Part shown: positions 48,355 through 56,674 of the stretch, one piece after another | How positions within the stretch are numbered: the stretch's first letter is position 1 | How the letters are laid out: every line of letters begins with the position of its first letter | Assembly: GCA_963745775.1 (NCBI GenBank) | Contig: CAVUYY010000008.1 | Span: forward strand, 434,001 to 498,000 | DNA length: 64,000 nt | Reading direction: 5' to 3' | DNA from: Gaiellasilicea sp963745775 | Lineage (GTDB): Bacteria > Actinomycetota > Thermoleophilia > Gaiellales > Gaiellaceae | Program-made: the position numbers and the translations under genes | The notes under the pieces: generated by a model | What the model was told of the DNA's origin: nothing | Databases searched by the model: none | Seen by the model: the letters and a program-made list of their open reading frames with translations, nothing else

Positions 48355-49272
48355 CTAGCGCTTCGCCACCTGGACGACGTCGTAGCGGGTCGTCGGAGTC
48401 GGCGGCGTCCCGAAGCGGGCGTTGACCGCATAGAGACGCGAGCCGAGATCGTCGATCGTGGTCGGCACGTCGAAGTCCGGATCGGTGATGTACCCCGTGA
48501 TCCGGCCCGAGTCGAGCCGCGCGGACAGCGCGATCTTCGCGATCTTGTTGTCGCGATTCTGGACGACGTAGAGCGTCTTGCCCGTGAGCAGGATCCCGTC
48601 GCCGCGGAGGACGTTGCCGCCGCCGAGGTCGATCTCGTTCGTGACTCCGGACGGCGTCACCGTGAAGAGCTTGCCGGTGTTGCTCTGGACGATCACGAGC
48701 TGCTTGCCGTTCGGCGTCGCGTCGATCCCGTTCACGTTGAATCCGGCGACATACGCGATGTCGCCGCTGTAGGGAACGGTTCGCACGGCCGTCGCAGGCC
48801 CCGGCAGGCCGTTCGGGCCGAGCGGCACGCGGTACAGAACCGGGTTCAGCGAGTCGGTGAACCAGGCTGCGTTTCGCGTCACGACGACGTCGTTGATGAA
48901 GGTCGCGCTCGTCGTGAGCTGGTAGGTCGCCAGCTCCGCCCCGGTCGTCGCCGAGTAGACGAACGCCTTGCCGGTGCCCCCGCCCGCGACGAAGAGCCTG
49001 CCGCGGTTCGCCTCGACGCCGATCGCGGCCTTGCCCGCGCCGCCCGGCACGAGCGGTGTCGACGGTACGACGCCGGTGCGCAGGTCGCCGCGATAGACCG
49101 CGCCGGTCGGGATCGAGCCCACGTAGAACGTGTTTCCGGCGATGGCGATCCCCTCCGGCTGGATTCCGTCCGGCAGCCGGATCGTCGCGGGAAAGGTCTG
49201 CTCGCTCGCAGCCTGAGTTCCGGCTGCCGCGACTGCCGCAAGCGTGAGAAGAAGCAGGACGACTCGTTTCAC
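48355..49272 (-). CDS. Secreted beta-propeller protein (SMP-30/NHL-like)
   Basis: A 305-aa exported protein: signal peptide KRVVLLLLTLAAVAAAGTQA, then repeated propeller blades such as PEGIAIAGNTFYVGS, GRLFVAGGGTGKAFVY, FNVNGIDATPNGKQLVIVQ and LRGDGILLTGKTLYVVQN. Such propellers bind ligands or act as lactonases; no catalytic residues are claimed. GTG 49272 has an AAGGGGG site upstream. Confidence 0.75.
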   Translation of the reverse strand: MKRVVLLLLTLAAVAAAGTQAASEQTFPATIRLPDGIQPEGIAIAGNTFYVGSIPTGAVYRGDLRTGVVPSTPLVPGGAGKAAIGVEANRGRLFVAGGGTGKAFVYSATTGAELATYQLTTSATFINDVVVTRNAAWFTDSLNPVLYRVPLGPNGLPGPATAVRTVPYSGDIAYVAGFNVNGIDATPNGKQLVIVQSNTGKLFTVTPSGVTNEIDLGGGNVLRGDGILLTGKTLYVVQNRDNKIAKIALSARLDSGRITGYITDPDFDVPTTIDDLGSRLYAVNARFGTPPTPTTRYDVVQVAKR

Positions 49273-49328
49273 GATCTACCCCCTTGGTCGAGAACACTGG
49301 ATCCGTCGGGCTACACTTGGTCGTGCGC

Positions 49329-49402
49329 GGTGGCGGTAGCTCAGTTGGTAGAGCTCCGGGTTGTGGTCCCGGTGGTCGCGGGTTCGAGCCCCGTCCGCCA
49401 CC
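49329..49402 (+). tRNA. tRNA-His (GTG)
   Basis: Acceptor GTGGCGG with CCGCCAC, an encoded G at -1 (49329) facing C73 (49402), anticodon stem CCGGG/CCCGG around TTGTGGT (anticodon GTG), T arm CGGGTTCGAGCCCCG. The extra G(-1) is the hallmark of tRNA-His. Confidence 0.96.
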
Positions 49403-49414
49403 TGTTCTTGGTTC

Positions 49415-49978
49415 CTACGTGGAGTTCGCTCTCGTGGATGCCGCCTGGCCGGCGTGCTTGCCCTCCTTCAGCTCCTCGACGAGCTTGCGGCAGAAGGCTG
49501 GGAGGTCATCGGGCTTGCGGCTCGAGACGAGGCCGTCGTCGACGTGCACCTCCTCGTCGACCCACGTGCCGCCGGCATTGCGGATGTCGGTCTGGAGGCT
49601 CGGCCACGAGGTGAGCGTGCGGCCGCGCAGGACTCCTGCCTCGACGAGCGTCCAGGGGCCGTGGCAGATCACGGCGACGGGCTTGCCCTGCTCGAAGAAC
49701 GAGCGCACGAACGACACCGCGTTCTCGTCCGTCCGAAGCTGATCGGGATTCCCGACGCCGCCCGGTAGGACGAGTCCGTCGTAGTCGTCGGCCGATGCCT
49801 CCTCGACCGCCCGGTCGACCTCGAAGGTGTCCGCCTTGTCGAAGTGGTCGAAGCCCTGGATCTCGCCCTCCTGCAGCGACACGAGCTCGGGCGTCCAGCC
49901 CTCCGACTCGACCGCGCGCCAGGGCTCGGTCAGCTCGACCTGCTCGACCATGTCCGTTGCGAGGAATGCAATCTTCAT
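49415..49978 (-). CDS. DJ-1/PfpI family protein
   Basis: A 187-aa PfpI-type glutamine-amidotransferase-fold protein. Nucleophile elbow AVICHGPWTL with Cys then His, LVLPGGVGNPDQLR, and GTWVDEEVHVDDGLVSSRKP, core VHVDDGLVSSRKP. Family members act as deglycases, chaperones or proteases; which applies is unknown. ATG 49978 has AAGGAGG. Downstream of the dehydrogenase gene and probably in its operon. Confidence 0.87.
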   Translation of the reverse strand: MKIAFLATDMVEQVELTEPWRAVESEGWTPELVSLQEGEIQGFDHFDKADTFEVDRAVEEASADDYDGLVLPGGVGNPDQLRTDENAVSFVRSFFEQGKPVAVICHGPWTLVEAGVLRGRTLTSWPSLQTDIRNAGGTWVDEEVHVDDGLVSSRKPDDLPAFCRKLVEELKEGKHAGQAASTRANST

Positions 49979-50051
49979 TCGTCCTCCTTGTGTCCGGTGT
50001 CGTTCCGCTTCCCGGCCTCTGGCGCGCCAAACGTCGCGCGCAGTACCGGCG

Positions 50052-50922
50052 TCAGCGGGCCGGCGCGAGGGCAACGAGGACGTCCTCGAGGCTCGCGTCC
50101 GCACCGATCGACTCCGGCGTTGCCGAAGCGAGCTCGCTGCGGGAGAAGGCGGCGTAGAGCTCGGCGAAGCCGTCGAAGAGCTCGCGCGGCAGTCCGGCCG
50201 CCTCCTGGGTCGCGGCGATCTCCCGCATCTCGCCCACGTAGCGCTCGGCCTTCGTCGCCGCCCGCCCGATCGCTGTCGCCGCGCGCTCGACGAGCTCGGG
50301 ATAGGAGTCGCGCAGGTCGTCCAGCACGAACGAGAGGACGCCGTTCGCATGCGCGGCGAGGAGCGCGTGGGCAAGGAGGCCGACCGTGCCCTTGTAGACC
50401 GACGCGGTCGACATCTTCACCGCCGACGCGATCCCGACCTCGGTTCCGACGAGATGGGCCTCGATCCCCGGGGCGGGAAGGGCCGCCAGCTCGCGCGCCC
50501 GGGCTCCCGAGAGATACACCCGCGTCGACCCGTCCGGGCGCGGCGGTCCGCCCGAGATCGAGCCGTCGACGAGCTCCAGCCCGCTCCCGGCGAGCCGCGT
50601 CTCGATCGCACGCGCAGTCGCGGGAGCGATTGCGTTCAGGTCGGCGACGAGCGGGTCTGCGTCGACCCTGCGCGCGGCGGCCGCGATGTCGGCGGCGACG
50701 GCGGGAGCGCGCTCCGGCGGGACGATCGAGACGACGACATCGGCGAGCCGCACGACCTCGTCGAGATCGGGAAGAAGCTCGAGCCCGTGCGCGAGCTCGC
50801 GCGTCCTGCGCGCTTCGTCCGGCGAGCGTGGCGACAACGCGGGCGCCGCCGGCGATGTATGCGCGTCCAACGGCGCTTCCCATCGCACCCGGACTGACGA
50901 TTCCGATCGTGGGCTCGGCCAT
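50052..50922 (-). CDS. NAD(P)-binding dehydrogenase with DUF1932 (frame broken)
   Basis: About 290 aa: N-terminal Rossmann part (TIGIVSPGAMGSAVGRAYIA, loop GAMGSA) and a C-terminal helical domain containing KMSTASVYKGTVGLLAHALL, the mark of DUF1932-type relatives of 6-phosphogluconate and 3-hydroxyisobutyrate dehydrogenases. The Lys of KMSTAS corresponds to the family catalytic Lys. Substrate unknown. One extra base near 50820 breaks the frame. ATG 50922 begins only three bases after the 3' end of tRNA-Arg on the same strand. Confidence 0.8.
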
Positions 50923-50925
50923 GAG

Positions 50926-50998
50926 CGCGCCCGGGAGGATTCGAACCTCCGACCCACGGCTTAGAAGGCCGTCGCTCTGTCCACTGAGCTACGGGCGC
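50926..50998 (-). tRNA. tRNA-Arg (TCT)
   Basis: A 73-nt tRNA: acceptor GCGCCCG with CGGGCGC, anticodon stem ACGGC/GCCGT around CTTCTAA (anticodon TCT), T arm GGAGG-TTCGAAT-CCTCC, discriminator G. Only CTC separates its end from the ATG of the downstream dehydrogenase. Confidence 0.95.
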
Positions 50999-51020
50999 CC
51001 GTGGGCGCAAGCGTAGCCGG

Positions 51021-51039
51021 GGCGGAGCCGGGCTCCGCC
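51021..51039 (-). terminator. Hairpin between CAP gene and tRNA-Arg
   Basis: GGCGGAGC and GCTCCGCC form a perfect 8-bp stem with a 3-base loop, 22 bp after the CAP-gene stop and upstream of tRNA-Arg. No U-run. Confidence 0.45.
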
Positions 51040-51060
51040 GGCGGTAGCCCGCCCGGTGAA

Positions 51061-51636
51061 CTAGGAGCGGGCGCCGAAGTCCGTGGTCATGATCGTGGCA
51101 GTGCGGTTCCCGTACACGCCGGGCGCCTGCTGGGCGGTGACGATCGCGATCCCGACCTCGCGCCAGCGGGGCGTCAGGATGTTCTGCCGGTGTCCCGGGC
51201 TCTTCATCCAGAGCCGGAGCGCCTCGGCCGCGCCGATCGTCGGCGAGGCCCAGAGCAGGTTCTCGCCTACCGACCAGGTGCCGTAGCCCTTCGAGTCGTA
51301 GAAGCGCTGAACCCGCTTCGAGAAGGCGCTGCCGTCGCGCGAGTCGTGGCTGAAGAAGCCATGCATGGCCATGCTCCTGGAATGGAGCTCGGCCGCGGCT
51401 CCGAGGGAGGCGGCAAGCCGGAGCGGCGCGAGACCGTGGTCACGCCGGATCGCGTTCAGCTCGGCGAGCACCTGCACCTCGAGGGTGTTGGCCGCGGAGA
51501 TCGTGCTCGCCGGGCTCGCTGCAGCGGTCGCGCCACCGGCGCCGACCGCGAGCGCGACGATGCTCGTCAGTACTGCAAGAACGCCGAAGATTCCCCTCTC
51601 CACAAGCAGGCCATCGACAGAGCGCGGGTGGGTCAC
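51061..51636 (-). CDS. Secreted CAP/SCP-domain protein 1
   Basis: A 191-aa exported protein: hydrophobic signal (GVLAVLTSIVALAVGAGGATAAA; core LAVLTSIVALAVGAGG), then a CAP domain with LAELNAIRRDHGLAPL, HSRSMAMHGFFSHD, VGENLLWAS and WMKSPGHRQNIL, which carry the usual CAP His/Glu positions. Bacterial CAP proteins are extracellular with unsettled function. GTG 51636; an internal GTG before ERGIFG could be the true start. A paralogue lies at 55750. Confidence 0.85.
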   Translation of the reverse strand: MTHPRSVDGLLVERGIFGVLAVLTSIVALAVGAGGATAAASPASTISAANTLEVQVLAELNAIRRDHGLAPLRLAASLGAAAELHSRSMAMHGFFSHDSRDGSAFSKRVQRFYDSKGYGTWSVGENLLWASPTIGAAEALRLWMKSPGHRQNILTPRWREVGIAIVTAQQAPGVYGNRTATIMTTDFGARS

Positions 51637-51667
51637 GATCCTTCGAACGAGGGACGCCGGCTCGAGG

Positions 51668-52750
51668 TTACGGCTCGGCCGGAGCCACCCCGGGCGGCCG
51701 CTCGACCAGCCGGCCTCGTCTCGTCTTCAGGTACTCGACGAGGAGCACCTGGATCGTGCCCGCGACCGGGATGGCCGCCAGCGCTCCGACCACGCCGGCG
51801 AGGGCGGCCCCGATCAGGACCGCGATCAGGACGGCAAGCGGGGAGAGCTGCACGGTCCGCCCGTAGACGACGGGCTGGAGCACGTGATTTTCGAGCTGCT
51901 GGTAGACGATGAAGAAGATCAGGATCACGATTCCGGCGGTCGTCGAGTCGAGGAAGGCGACGGTCGTGACGATGATCGCGGCGATGGTCGCGCCCGCAAG
52001 CGGGATCAGGTCCAGGATCGCGACGAGCAGCCCGAGCGCGATCGCGAAGGGAACTCCCAAGACGAGCAGCACCGTGGTGGAGACCACGCCCGCGATCAGG
52101 CTGATCGCCAGGTTGCCGGTGACGTAGCCGCCGATCGTCAGGTAGATGTCATGGCCGACGGCGCGCCAGCGCGGCTGCGACTCCTCGGGGAGGAGCCCGT
52201 AGAAGCGGTCGGTCCACGCCGGTCCTTCGAGCAGCATGAAGAGCGTCAGGAACGCGATCGTCACGACCGCGAGCACGGCGCTGATCACGCTCTTCGTGAC
52301 CGCGAGCGCGGTGCCCGAGATCCCGAGCGCACCCGCCGCACCGCCTTCCTCGACGGCTTCGCGCACTCGTTCGGTGATCTGGTACTCGCGCTCGAGGAAG
52401 CCGAGCCGGCCGCGGCCGCTCGTCAAGTCCTCGACGTAGCCCGGCAGCGCGTCGATGAAGTTGTTGACCTGGTCGATCAGAATCGGAACGAAGGTCGCGG
52501 CGAGCGCGGCGATCGCCAGCAGGGCGCCGACGTACGCGATCATCACCGCCACCCCCCGTCGCTTCACCCCGTGTGCCTGCAGCCATTCGACCGCCGGGTT
52601 GAGCGCCACCGCGAGGAAGACGGCGACGAGGATCCAGATCAGGACGCCGCGAGCGACCTGGATGATCTGGATCAGGACGACGGCGGCGAGGATGATCCCG
52701 AGCACGCTGACGATCGCACGCGGCCGGAAGCGGACGAGGCGCTCCTCCAT
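51668..52750 (-). CDS. AI-2E family transporter (PerM/TqsA type)
   Basis: A 360-aa integral membrane protein with about eight helices, paired N-terminal helices (IVSVLGIILAAVVLIQII, VLIWILVAVFLAVALNP), a soluble middle (FIDALPGYVEDLTS) and C-terminal helices with IPLAGATIAAIIVT and YQQLENHVLQPVVYGR, the family mark. Such proteins export small molecules or act as ion antiporters; substrate not predictable. ATG 52750 with TATCGT seven bases upstream. Confidence 0.88.
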   Translation of the reverse strand: MEERLVRFRPRAIVSVLGIILAAVVLIQIIQVARGVLIWILVAVFLAVALNPAVEWLQAHGVKRRGVAVMIAYVGALLAIAALAATFVPILIDQVNNFIDALPGYVEDLTSGRGRLGFLEREYQITERVREAVEEGGAAGALGISGTALAVTKSVISAVLAVVTIAFLTLFMLLEGPAWTDRFYGLLPEESQPRWRAVGHDIYLTIGGYVTGNLAISLIAGVVSTTVLLVLGVPFAIALGLLVAILDLIPLAGATIAAIIVTTVAFLDSTTAGIVILIFFIVYQQLENHVLQPVVYGRTVQLSPLAVLIAVLIGAALAGVVGALAAIPVAGTIQVLLVEYLKTRRGRLVERPPGVAPAEP

Positions 52751-52757
52751 CGCGGCG

Positions 52758-52763
52758 ACGATA
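52758..52763 (-). promoter_or_regulatory. -10 box of leaderless AI-2E gene
   Basis: Minus-strand TATCGT, seven bases before ATG 52750. Confidence 0.45.
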
Positions 52764-52830
52764 CGCCCGGCATCGGATGGTTCGAGCCGCGATGGACAGG
52801 GCAGCTCGCGCGGTGAGCCGGCGGAAGAAG

Positions 52831-52901
52831 AGCGCCCGACCGGGTTCGAACCGGTGACCAGAGCTTGGAAGGCTCTTGTGTTACCACTACACCACGGGCG
52901 C
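52831..52901 (-). tRNA. tRNA-Gly (TCC)
   Basis: A 71-nt tRNA: acceptor GCGCCCG with CGGGCGC, anticodon stem AGAGC/GCTCT around CTTCCAA (anticodon TCC), T arm CCGG-TTCGAAC-CCGG, discriminator T. Confidence 0.95.
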
Positions 52902-52925
52902 GGGTCGAAGCTAGGTTAGCGCCTC

Positions 52926-53654
52926 GTGGCGCCGGATCCCTCCTCGTGGTCGTGGAATCCGGAGGCGCTGCTCGTGATTCCGCTGCTCTCCGTCGGCTAC
53001 CTGTTCGCGGTGCGCCGGTTTCCGACTCCGGCTTGGCGGATCGCCGCGTTCGCCGGGTCGATGCTGCTGCTGCTCGGAGTCACGATCACCCCGGTCGAGA
53101 CGATCGGGCTCAATTACCTGCTCACGATCCACCTCGTCCAGAACGTCGTCCTCGCCGAGTGGGCACCCGCGCTCGCGGTGCTCGGGATTCCGCCGGCGCT
53201 CGCCGCGCTGGCTCCGCGCGTGCCGCCCGTACCCGCCCTCCTGCTCTGGCTCGTCAATTACGCCGTCTGGCACCTGCCCTGGGTCTACGACGCGGCGCTT
53301 CGCAACCCGCACACGCTGCTCCACCTCGAGCACGCGCTCTACTTCGTGACGGGCGTCCTCCTCTGGTGGCCGATCGTCCACGGCGAGCATTCGCCGGGCT
53401 TCAAGGCCGGCTATCTCTTCGCCGCCTTCGCTCTCGCCAGCCCGATCGGCTTGCTCCTGGCGCTGATTCCGGAGGCGATCTACGACTTCTACGTCGAGGC
53501 GCCGAGACGGCTGTGGGGACTGTCGCCCCTCGCCGACCAGCAGATCGCGGGCGGCACGATGGCGCTCGAGCAGGCTGCCATCTTCTTCGCCGTCTTCGCG
53601 CTCTACGTCGCCCGCTTCTTCCGCGAGCAGGACGCGCTCGACGAGCCCGCCTAG
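52926..53654 (+). CDS. Cytochrome c oxidase assembly protein (CtaG-type)
   Basis: A 242-aa membrane protein with about six or seven helices, resembling the caa3/CtaG-type copper-assembly factors of heme-copper oxidases: LLTIHLVQNVVLAEWAPALAVLG (core HLVQNVVLAEWAPAL), NYAVWHLPWVYDAAL, and LLHLEHALYFVTGVLLWWPI (core HLEHALYFVTG), with conserved His for metal. GTG 52926. No oxidase genes are adjacent. Confidence 0.83.
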   Translation: MAPDPSSWSWNPEALLVIPLLSVGYLFAVRRFPTPAWRIAAFAGSMLLLLGVTITPVETIGLNYLLTIHLVQNVVLAEWAPALAVLGIPPALAALAPRVPPVPALLLWLVNYAVWHLPWVYDAALRNPHTLLHLEHALYFVTGVLLWWPIVHGEHSPGFKAGYLFAAFALASPIGLLLALIPEAIYDFYVEAPRRLWGLSPLADQQIAGGTMALEQAAIFFAVFALYVARFFREQDALDEPA

Positions 53655-54557
53655 AGGCGGCGCTCGTACCAGTCGTAGCGGCGGGTCACGCGCATCCCGG
53701 CCCGCTCGTAGAGGCGGGTCGCGCCCGTCTCGCTCGCAGCATCCACCTCGAGCCCGACGCGTGTGAATCCGCGCCGGTAGAGCTCACCGAAGACGCCGAG
53801 GAGGAGAGCGTGGCCGAGCCCACGGCCTCGCCAGGGGCGGCGGACGCCCAGGTCGAGCACCCAGCCGAAGTCGCGAGAGCCGAACGCCAGGGCTGCGCCG
53901 GCGATCGCTCCGTCCGCCTCGGCGACGACCCAGAGGGCGGGGTCGTAGTCGCCGCGCACGGTCCGGCCGCGGAGCCACTTCTCCAGCGGCTCCGGCGCGT
54001 GATCCCAGTGATCCTCGAAGGCCTCCTCGATCGCCGCGTGCAGGGCGAGGTCGTCGCCGCCCGGACGATACGCACGCAGCTCCACACCTTCCACGACGGC
54101 CGGCGGCGCCGGCTCCACCGCTGTGCACGATCTCCATGCGCCAGAAGTGGCGGACGAGCTCGTAGCCGCGTCCGCGGAGCAGCGCGCGACCGTCGTCGTT
54201 GAGGACGCCGGCGCGAACCCGAGCGCAGCCGTTCGCACCCGCCCACTCCTCGAAGCGATCGAGCAGCGTGGTTCCGATCCCGCGGCCGCGCCAGTCGGGA
54301 TGCACGCACGAATCGTCCTGGAGCTCGGCACAGTCGCCCTCCACGTGCAGCTTCGCGAACCCGACCGCCCGGTCTCCGTCGAGGGCGATCCAGGAGCCGT
54401 CGTCCAGGCGTCCAGGTCCGGACGCCCACCAGTCGCGCAGCTCGTCGGGGGTGAAGTCCGGATCGTGCTGGTCGAGGTCCGCCGCGTCCCGGGCGGCGAT
54501 CAGAGCTGCGACGGCGGGAGCATCGTCCAGCATCAGCGAACGGATCTCGAGAGGCAC
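53651..54557 (-). CDS. Tandem GNAT acetyltransferase 2 (frame broken)
   Basis: About 302 aa with two GNAT folds. Fold 1: acetyl-CoA loop VHPDWRGRGIGTTLLDRF (about residues 85-102). Fold 2: VRRPWRGRGLGHALLLGV, then GLEVDAASETGATRLYERAGM (core DAASETGATRLYERAG). Similar in layout to the GNAT at 1579-2499 and to mycothiol synthase. One extra base near 54125 breaks the frame between folds. GTG 54557 lies 22 bp from the divergent epimerase start. Confidence 0.83.
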
Positions 54558-54563
54558 GGCGCA

Positions 54564-54573
54564 AGCGTATGGT
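54564..54573. promoter_or_regulatory. Overlapping divergent -10 boxes
   Basis: Minus strand TACGCT (54569-54564), six bases to GTG 54557; plus strand TATGGT (54568-54573), six bases to GTG 54580. The boxes share two base pairs. The start codons lie in the arms of a perfect repeat, CACGGCG (54555-54561) and CGCCGTG (54576-54582). Confidence 0.6.
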
Positions 54574-54579
54574 CACGCC

Positions 54580-55542
54580 GTGGCCAGCGTCTTCGTCACT
54601 GGCGGCTCGGGGTTCGTCGGCGGGGCGCTCTTGCGTCGGCTCGTCGCGGAAGGGCACGACGTGCGGGCGCTCGCCCGGTCGGACGAGTCGGCAGCGGTCG
54701 TGTCTGCCGCCGGCGCGACGCCCGTCCGCGGCGATCTCCACGATCCGGCAGCGCTACGCGCGGGAGCGAAGGCCTCCGAGCTCGTCTTCCACGCGGCCGC
54801 CCTCGTCTCGGACTGGGCGCCTCAGCGCGATTTCGAGCGGACCAACGTCGAGGGCACGCGCAACCTCGTCCGGGCCTGCGAGGCCGCCGGTGTGCGCAGG
54901 CTCGTCCACGTCTCGTCGGAATCGGCGATCCTCTCGGGCCGTCCGCTGCGCGGCGCCGACGAGACCTGGCCGCTCCAGCCACGCTCGCGGGCGCTCTACG
55001 CGGCCTCAAAGGCGCGCGCGGAGCTCGCGATCGGCGAAGCACGCGGAGTCGAGACGGTGATCGTACGACCCGTCCTGGTCTGGGGGCCTGGTGACCGCAC
55101 GATCCGGCCCGGCTTCGCCGCAGCCGTGCGCGACGGACGCTTCACGTGGGTCGACCACGGCCGCCGGCGCACCTCGACGACGCACATCGACAATGCGGTG
55201 CACGGGATCCTGCTCGGCGCCGACCGTGGCCGCTCCGGAGAGGCCTACTCCATCTCCGACGGCGACCCGATCCCCTTTCGGGCCTTCCTGACCGCCCTCC
55301 TCGCCACCGTGGGGGTCGTGCCGCCGGAGCGATCGCTCCCCTTCTGGCTCGCGCGCGGGCTCGCCGCCGGAAGCGAGACCGCCTGGCTCCTGCTCCGAAG
55401 GCCCGGCCGACCGCCGCTCACTCGCACCGTGGTCTGGCTGACCGGGCTCGAGCGCACGATCGAGATCGGCAAGGCGCGGCGGGAGCTCGGCTATGAACCG
55501 GTTCGCTCCCGGGCCGACGGCCTGGCCGAGCTCGGCGCCTGA
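54580..55542 (+). CDS. NAD-dependent epimerase/dehydratase
   Basis: A 320-aa extended SDR: VFVTGGSGFVGGALL cofactor loop, HAAALVSDWAP, catalytic Ser in VHVSSESAIL and YAASKARAE (YxxxK), VRPVLVWGPGDR. C-terminal helices are hydrophobic. It resembles 3-beta-hydroxysteroid dehydrogenase-like and sugar epimerases; substrate unknown. GTG 54580 by the leaderless box and the start of family sequence. Confidence 0.87.
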   Translation: MASVFVTGGSGFVGGALLRRLVAEGHDVRALARSDESAAVVSAAGATPVRGDLHDPAALRAGAKASELVFHAAALVSDWAPQRDFERTNVEGTRNLVRACEAAGVRRLVHVSSESAILSGRPLRGADETWPLQPRSRALYAASKARAELAIGEARGVETVIVRPVLVWGPGDRTIRPGFAAAVRDGRFTWVDHGRRRTSTTHIDNAVHGILLGADRGRSGEAYSISDGDPIPFRAFLTALLATVGVVPPERSLPFWLARGLAAGSETAWLLLRRPGRPPLTRTVVWLTGLERTIEIGKARRELGYEPVRSRADGLAELGA

Positions 55543-55560
55543 GCCGGCCGCGACGGCCTC

Positions 55561-55591
55561 GCCGAGCTTGCCTCGAAGCCGAGCTTGCCTC
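55561..55591. repeat. Direct repeat, 14-bp units
   Basis: GCCGAGCTTGCCTC occurs twice with GAA between (55561-55574 and 55578-55591), between the epimerase stop and tRNA-Pro. It may be a small local duplication; no further copies are in this gap. Confidence 0.55.
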
Positions 55592-55598
55592 AAAAAAA

Positions 55599-55672
55599 TC
55601 GGGGTGGCCGGACTCGAACCAGCGACTTCCGCGTCCCAAACGCGGCGCTCTACCAGGCTGAGCTACACCCCG
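55599..55672 (-). tRNA. tRNA-Pro (TGG)
   Basis: A 74-nt tRNA: acceptor CGGGGTG with CACCCCG (C1-G72 as usual for tRNA-Pro), anticodon stem CCGCG/CGCGG around TTTGGGA (anticodon TGG), discriminator A. On the minus strand seven T residues follow directly, a likely terminator tail. Confidence 0.95.
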
Positions 55673-55736
55673 TCCGTGCAGCGAGCCTAGCGCACGAGAG
55701 GGATTCGGCAGTGCCGCGCGAATCGGAAACCGATGC

Positions 55737-55742
55737 TAGGTT
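55737..55742 (+). promoter_or_regulatory. -10 box of CAP gene 2
   Basis: TAGGTT, seven bases before ATG 55750. Confidence 0.45.
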
Positions 55743-55749
55743 CGAGGGC

Positions 55750-56220
55750 ATGAAGAAGCAGGTTGTTGTTGCTTCTAGCGCAGTTTTCTTCGCGTTTATG
55801 CTCGGATCGGCCGCCTCGGCGGCCACGCTGAGCACCACCGAGGAGGCTCTCCTCGACGCGGTCAACGAGGCGCGGAGGGCGAACGGCGTGCAGCCGCTCG
55901 ACATCGATTACACGCTCGTCCGGGCGGCCCGCGCCCACACGACGACGATGCTCAGAACGGATGTGTTCACGCACGGTGCGTTCGGCTCGCGACTCGATTC
56001 GTTCGGCGCTCGCGGCCCGCGTTTCGGCGAGAACCTCGCGTGGGGCACCGGCCGACTCGCCGGCGCGCGGGCGCTCGTCCGCTCCTGGCTCGCCAGTCCC
56101 GGCCACCGCGCGAACCTCCTCCGACCCGGCTTCGACCGGATCGGAATCGGCGCCAGAGCCGGATCGTTCGCAGGCCGTCGCGGCGCCGTGGTCGTCACGG
56201 CCGACTTCGCCGGCCGCTAG
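55750..56220 (+). CDS. Secreted CAP/SCP-domain protein 2
   Basis: A 156-aa exported CAP protein: signal peptide KKQVVVASSAVFFAFMLGSA ending SAASAA, then LLDAVNEARRANGVQPL, AHTTTMLRTDVFTHGAFG, RFGENLAWGTG and WLASPGHRANLL. Paralogue of the gene at 51061 but lacking its longer N-terminus. ATG 55750. Convergent with the response regulator, five bases apart. Confidence 0.87.
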   Translation: MKKQVVVASSAVFFAFMLGSAASAATLSTTEEALLDAVNEARRANGVQPLDIDYTLVRAARAHTTTMLRTDVFTHGAFGSRLDSFGARGPRFGENLAWGTGRLAGARALVRSWLASPGHRANLLRPGFDRIGIGARAGSFAGRRGAVVVTADFAGR

Positions 56221-56225
56221 CCCTC

Positions 56226-56666
56226 CTAGCGCGACTCGGACATCAGCGCGCGCAGCTCGCTCAGCTTCTCGCGTCGAAGCTCGTCGAGATCGCCGCGCTC
56301 GATCCTGTCGAGCAGCTCACGGACGAGCGGAGCGAGCTCGACCGGGTTGAACGGCTTCGTGATGTAGTCGATCCCGCCGATGTCGAGCCCCCGAGCGCGG
56401 TCGCGGAACTCGGCCCGAGCCGTGAGAAAGATGATCGGGATCGACGACGTCTCGGTGTCCTCGAGCAGCGCCTCGGCGACGCCCCACCCATCCAGGCCGG
56501 GCATCATCACGTCCAGGAGCACGACGTCCGGGAGCTCGTGGCGCGCCTTCTCGAGCCCGCTCGGGCCGTCACTTGCCTCGAGCACCCCCATCCCCTCCGC
56601 CTCGAGATTCACCCGGCAGAGCAGTCGAATCGGGGCTTCGTCGTCGATCACGAGGACGCGTGTCAT
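56226..56666 (-). CDS. Single-domain response regulator
   Basis: A 146-aa CheY-like receiver: acidic pocket VIDDE, phospho-acceptor Asp in VVLLDVMMPGLDGWG, Thr/Ser at IIFLTAR, Lys at YITKPFNP. The 25-residue helical tail is not a DNA-binding domain, so output must be by protein contact. ATG 56666 has AGGAGGG and follows the kinase stop by eight bases; the kinase is its probable donor. Confidence 0.93.
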   Translation of the reverse strand: MTRVLVIDDEAPIRLLCRVNLEAEGMGVLEASDGPSGLEKARHELPDVVLLDVMMPGLDGWGVAEALLEDTETSSIPIIFLTARAEFRDRARGLDIGGIDYITKPFNPVELAPLVRELLDRIERGDLDELRREKLSELRALMSESR

Positions 56667-56674
56667 CTGCCCTC

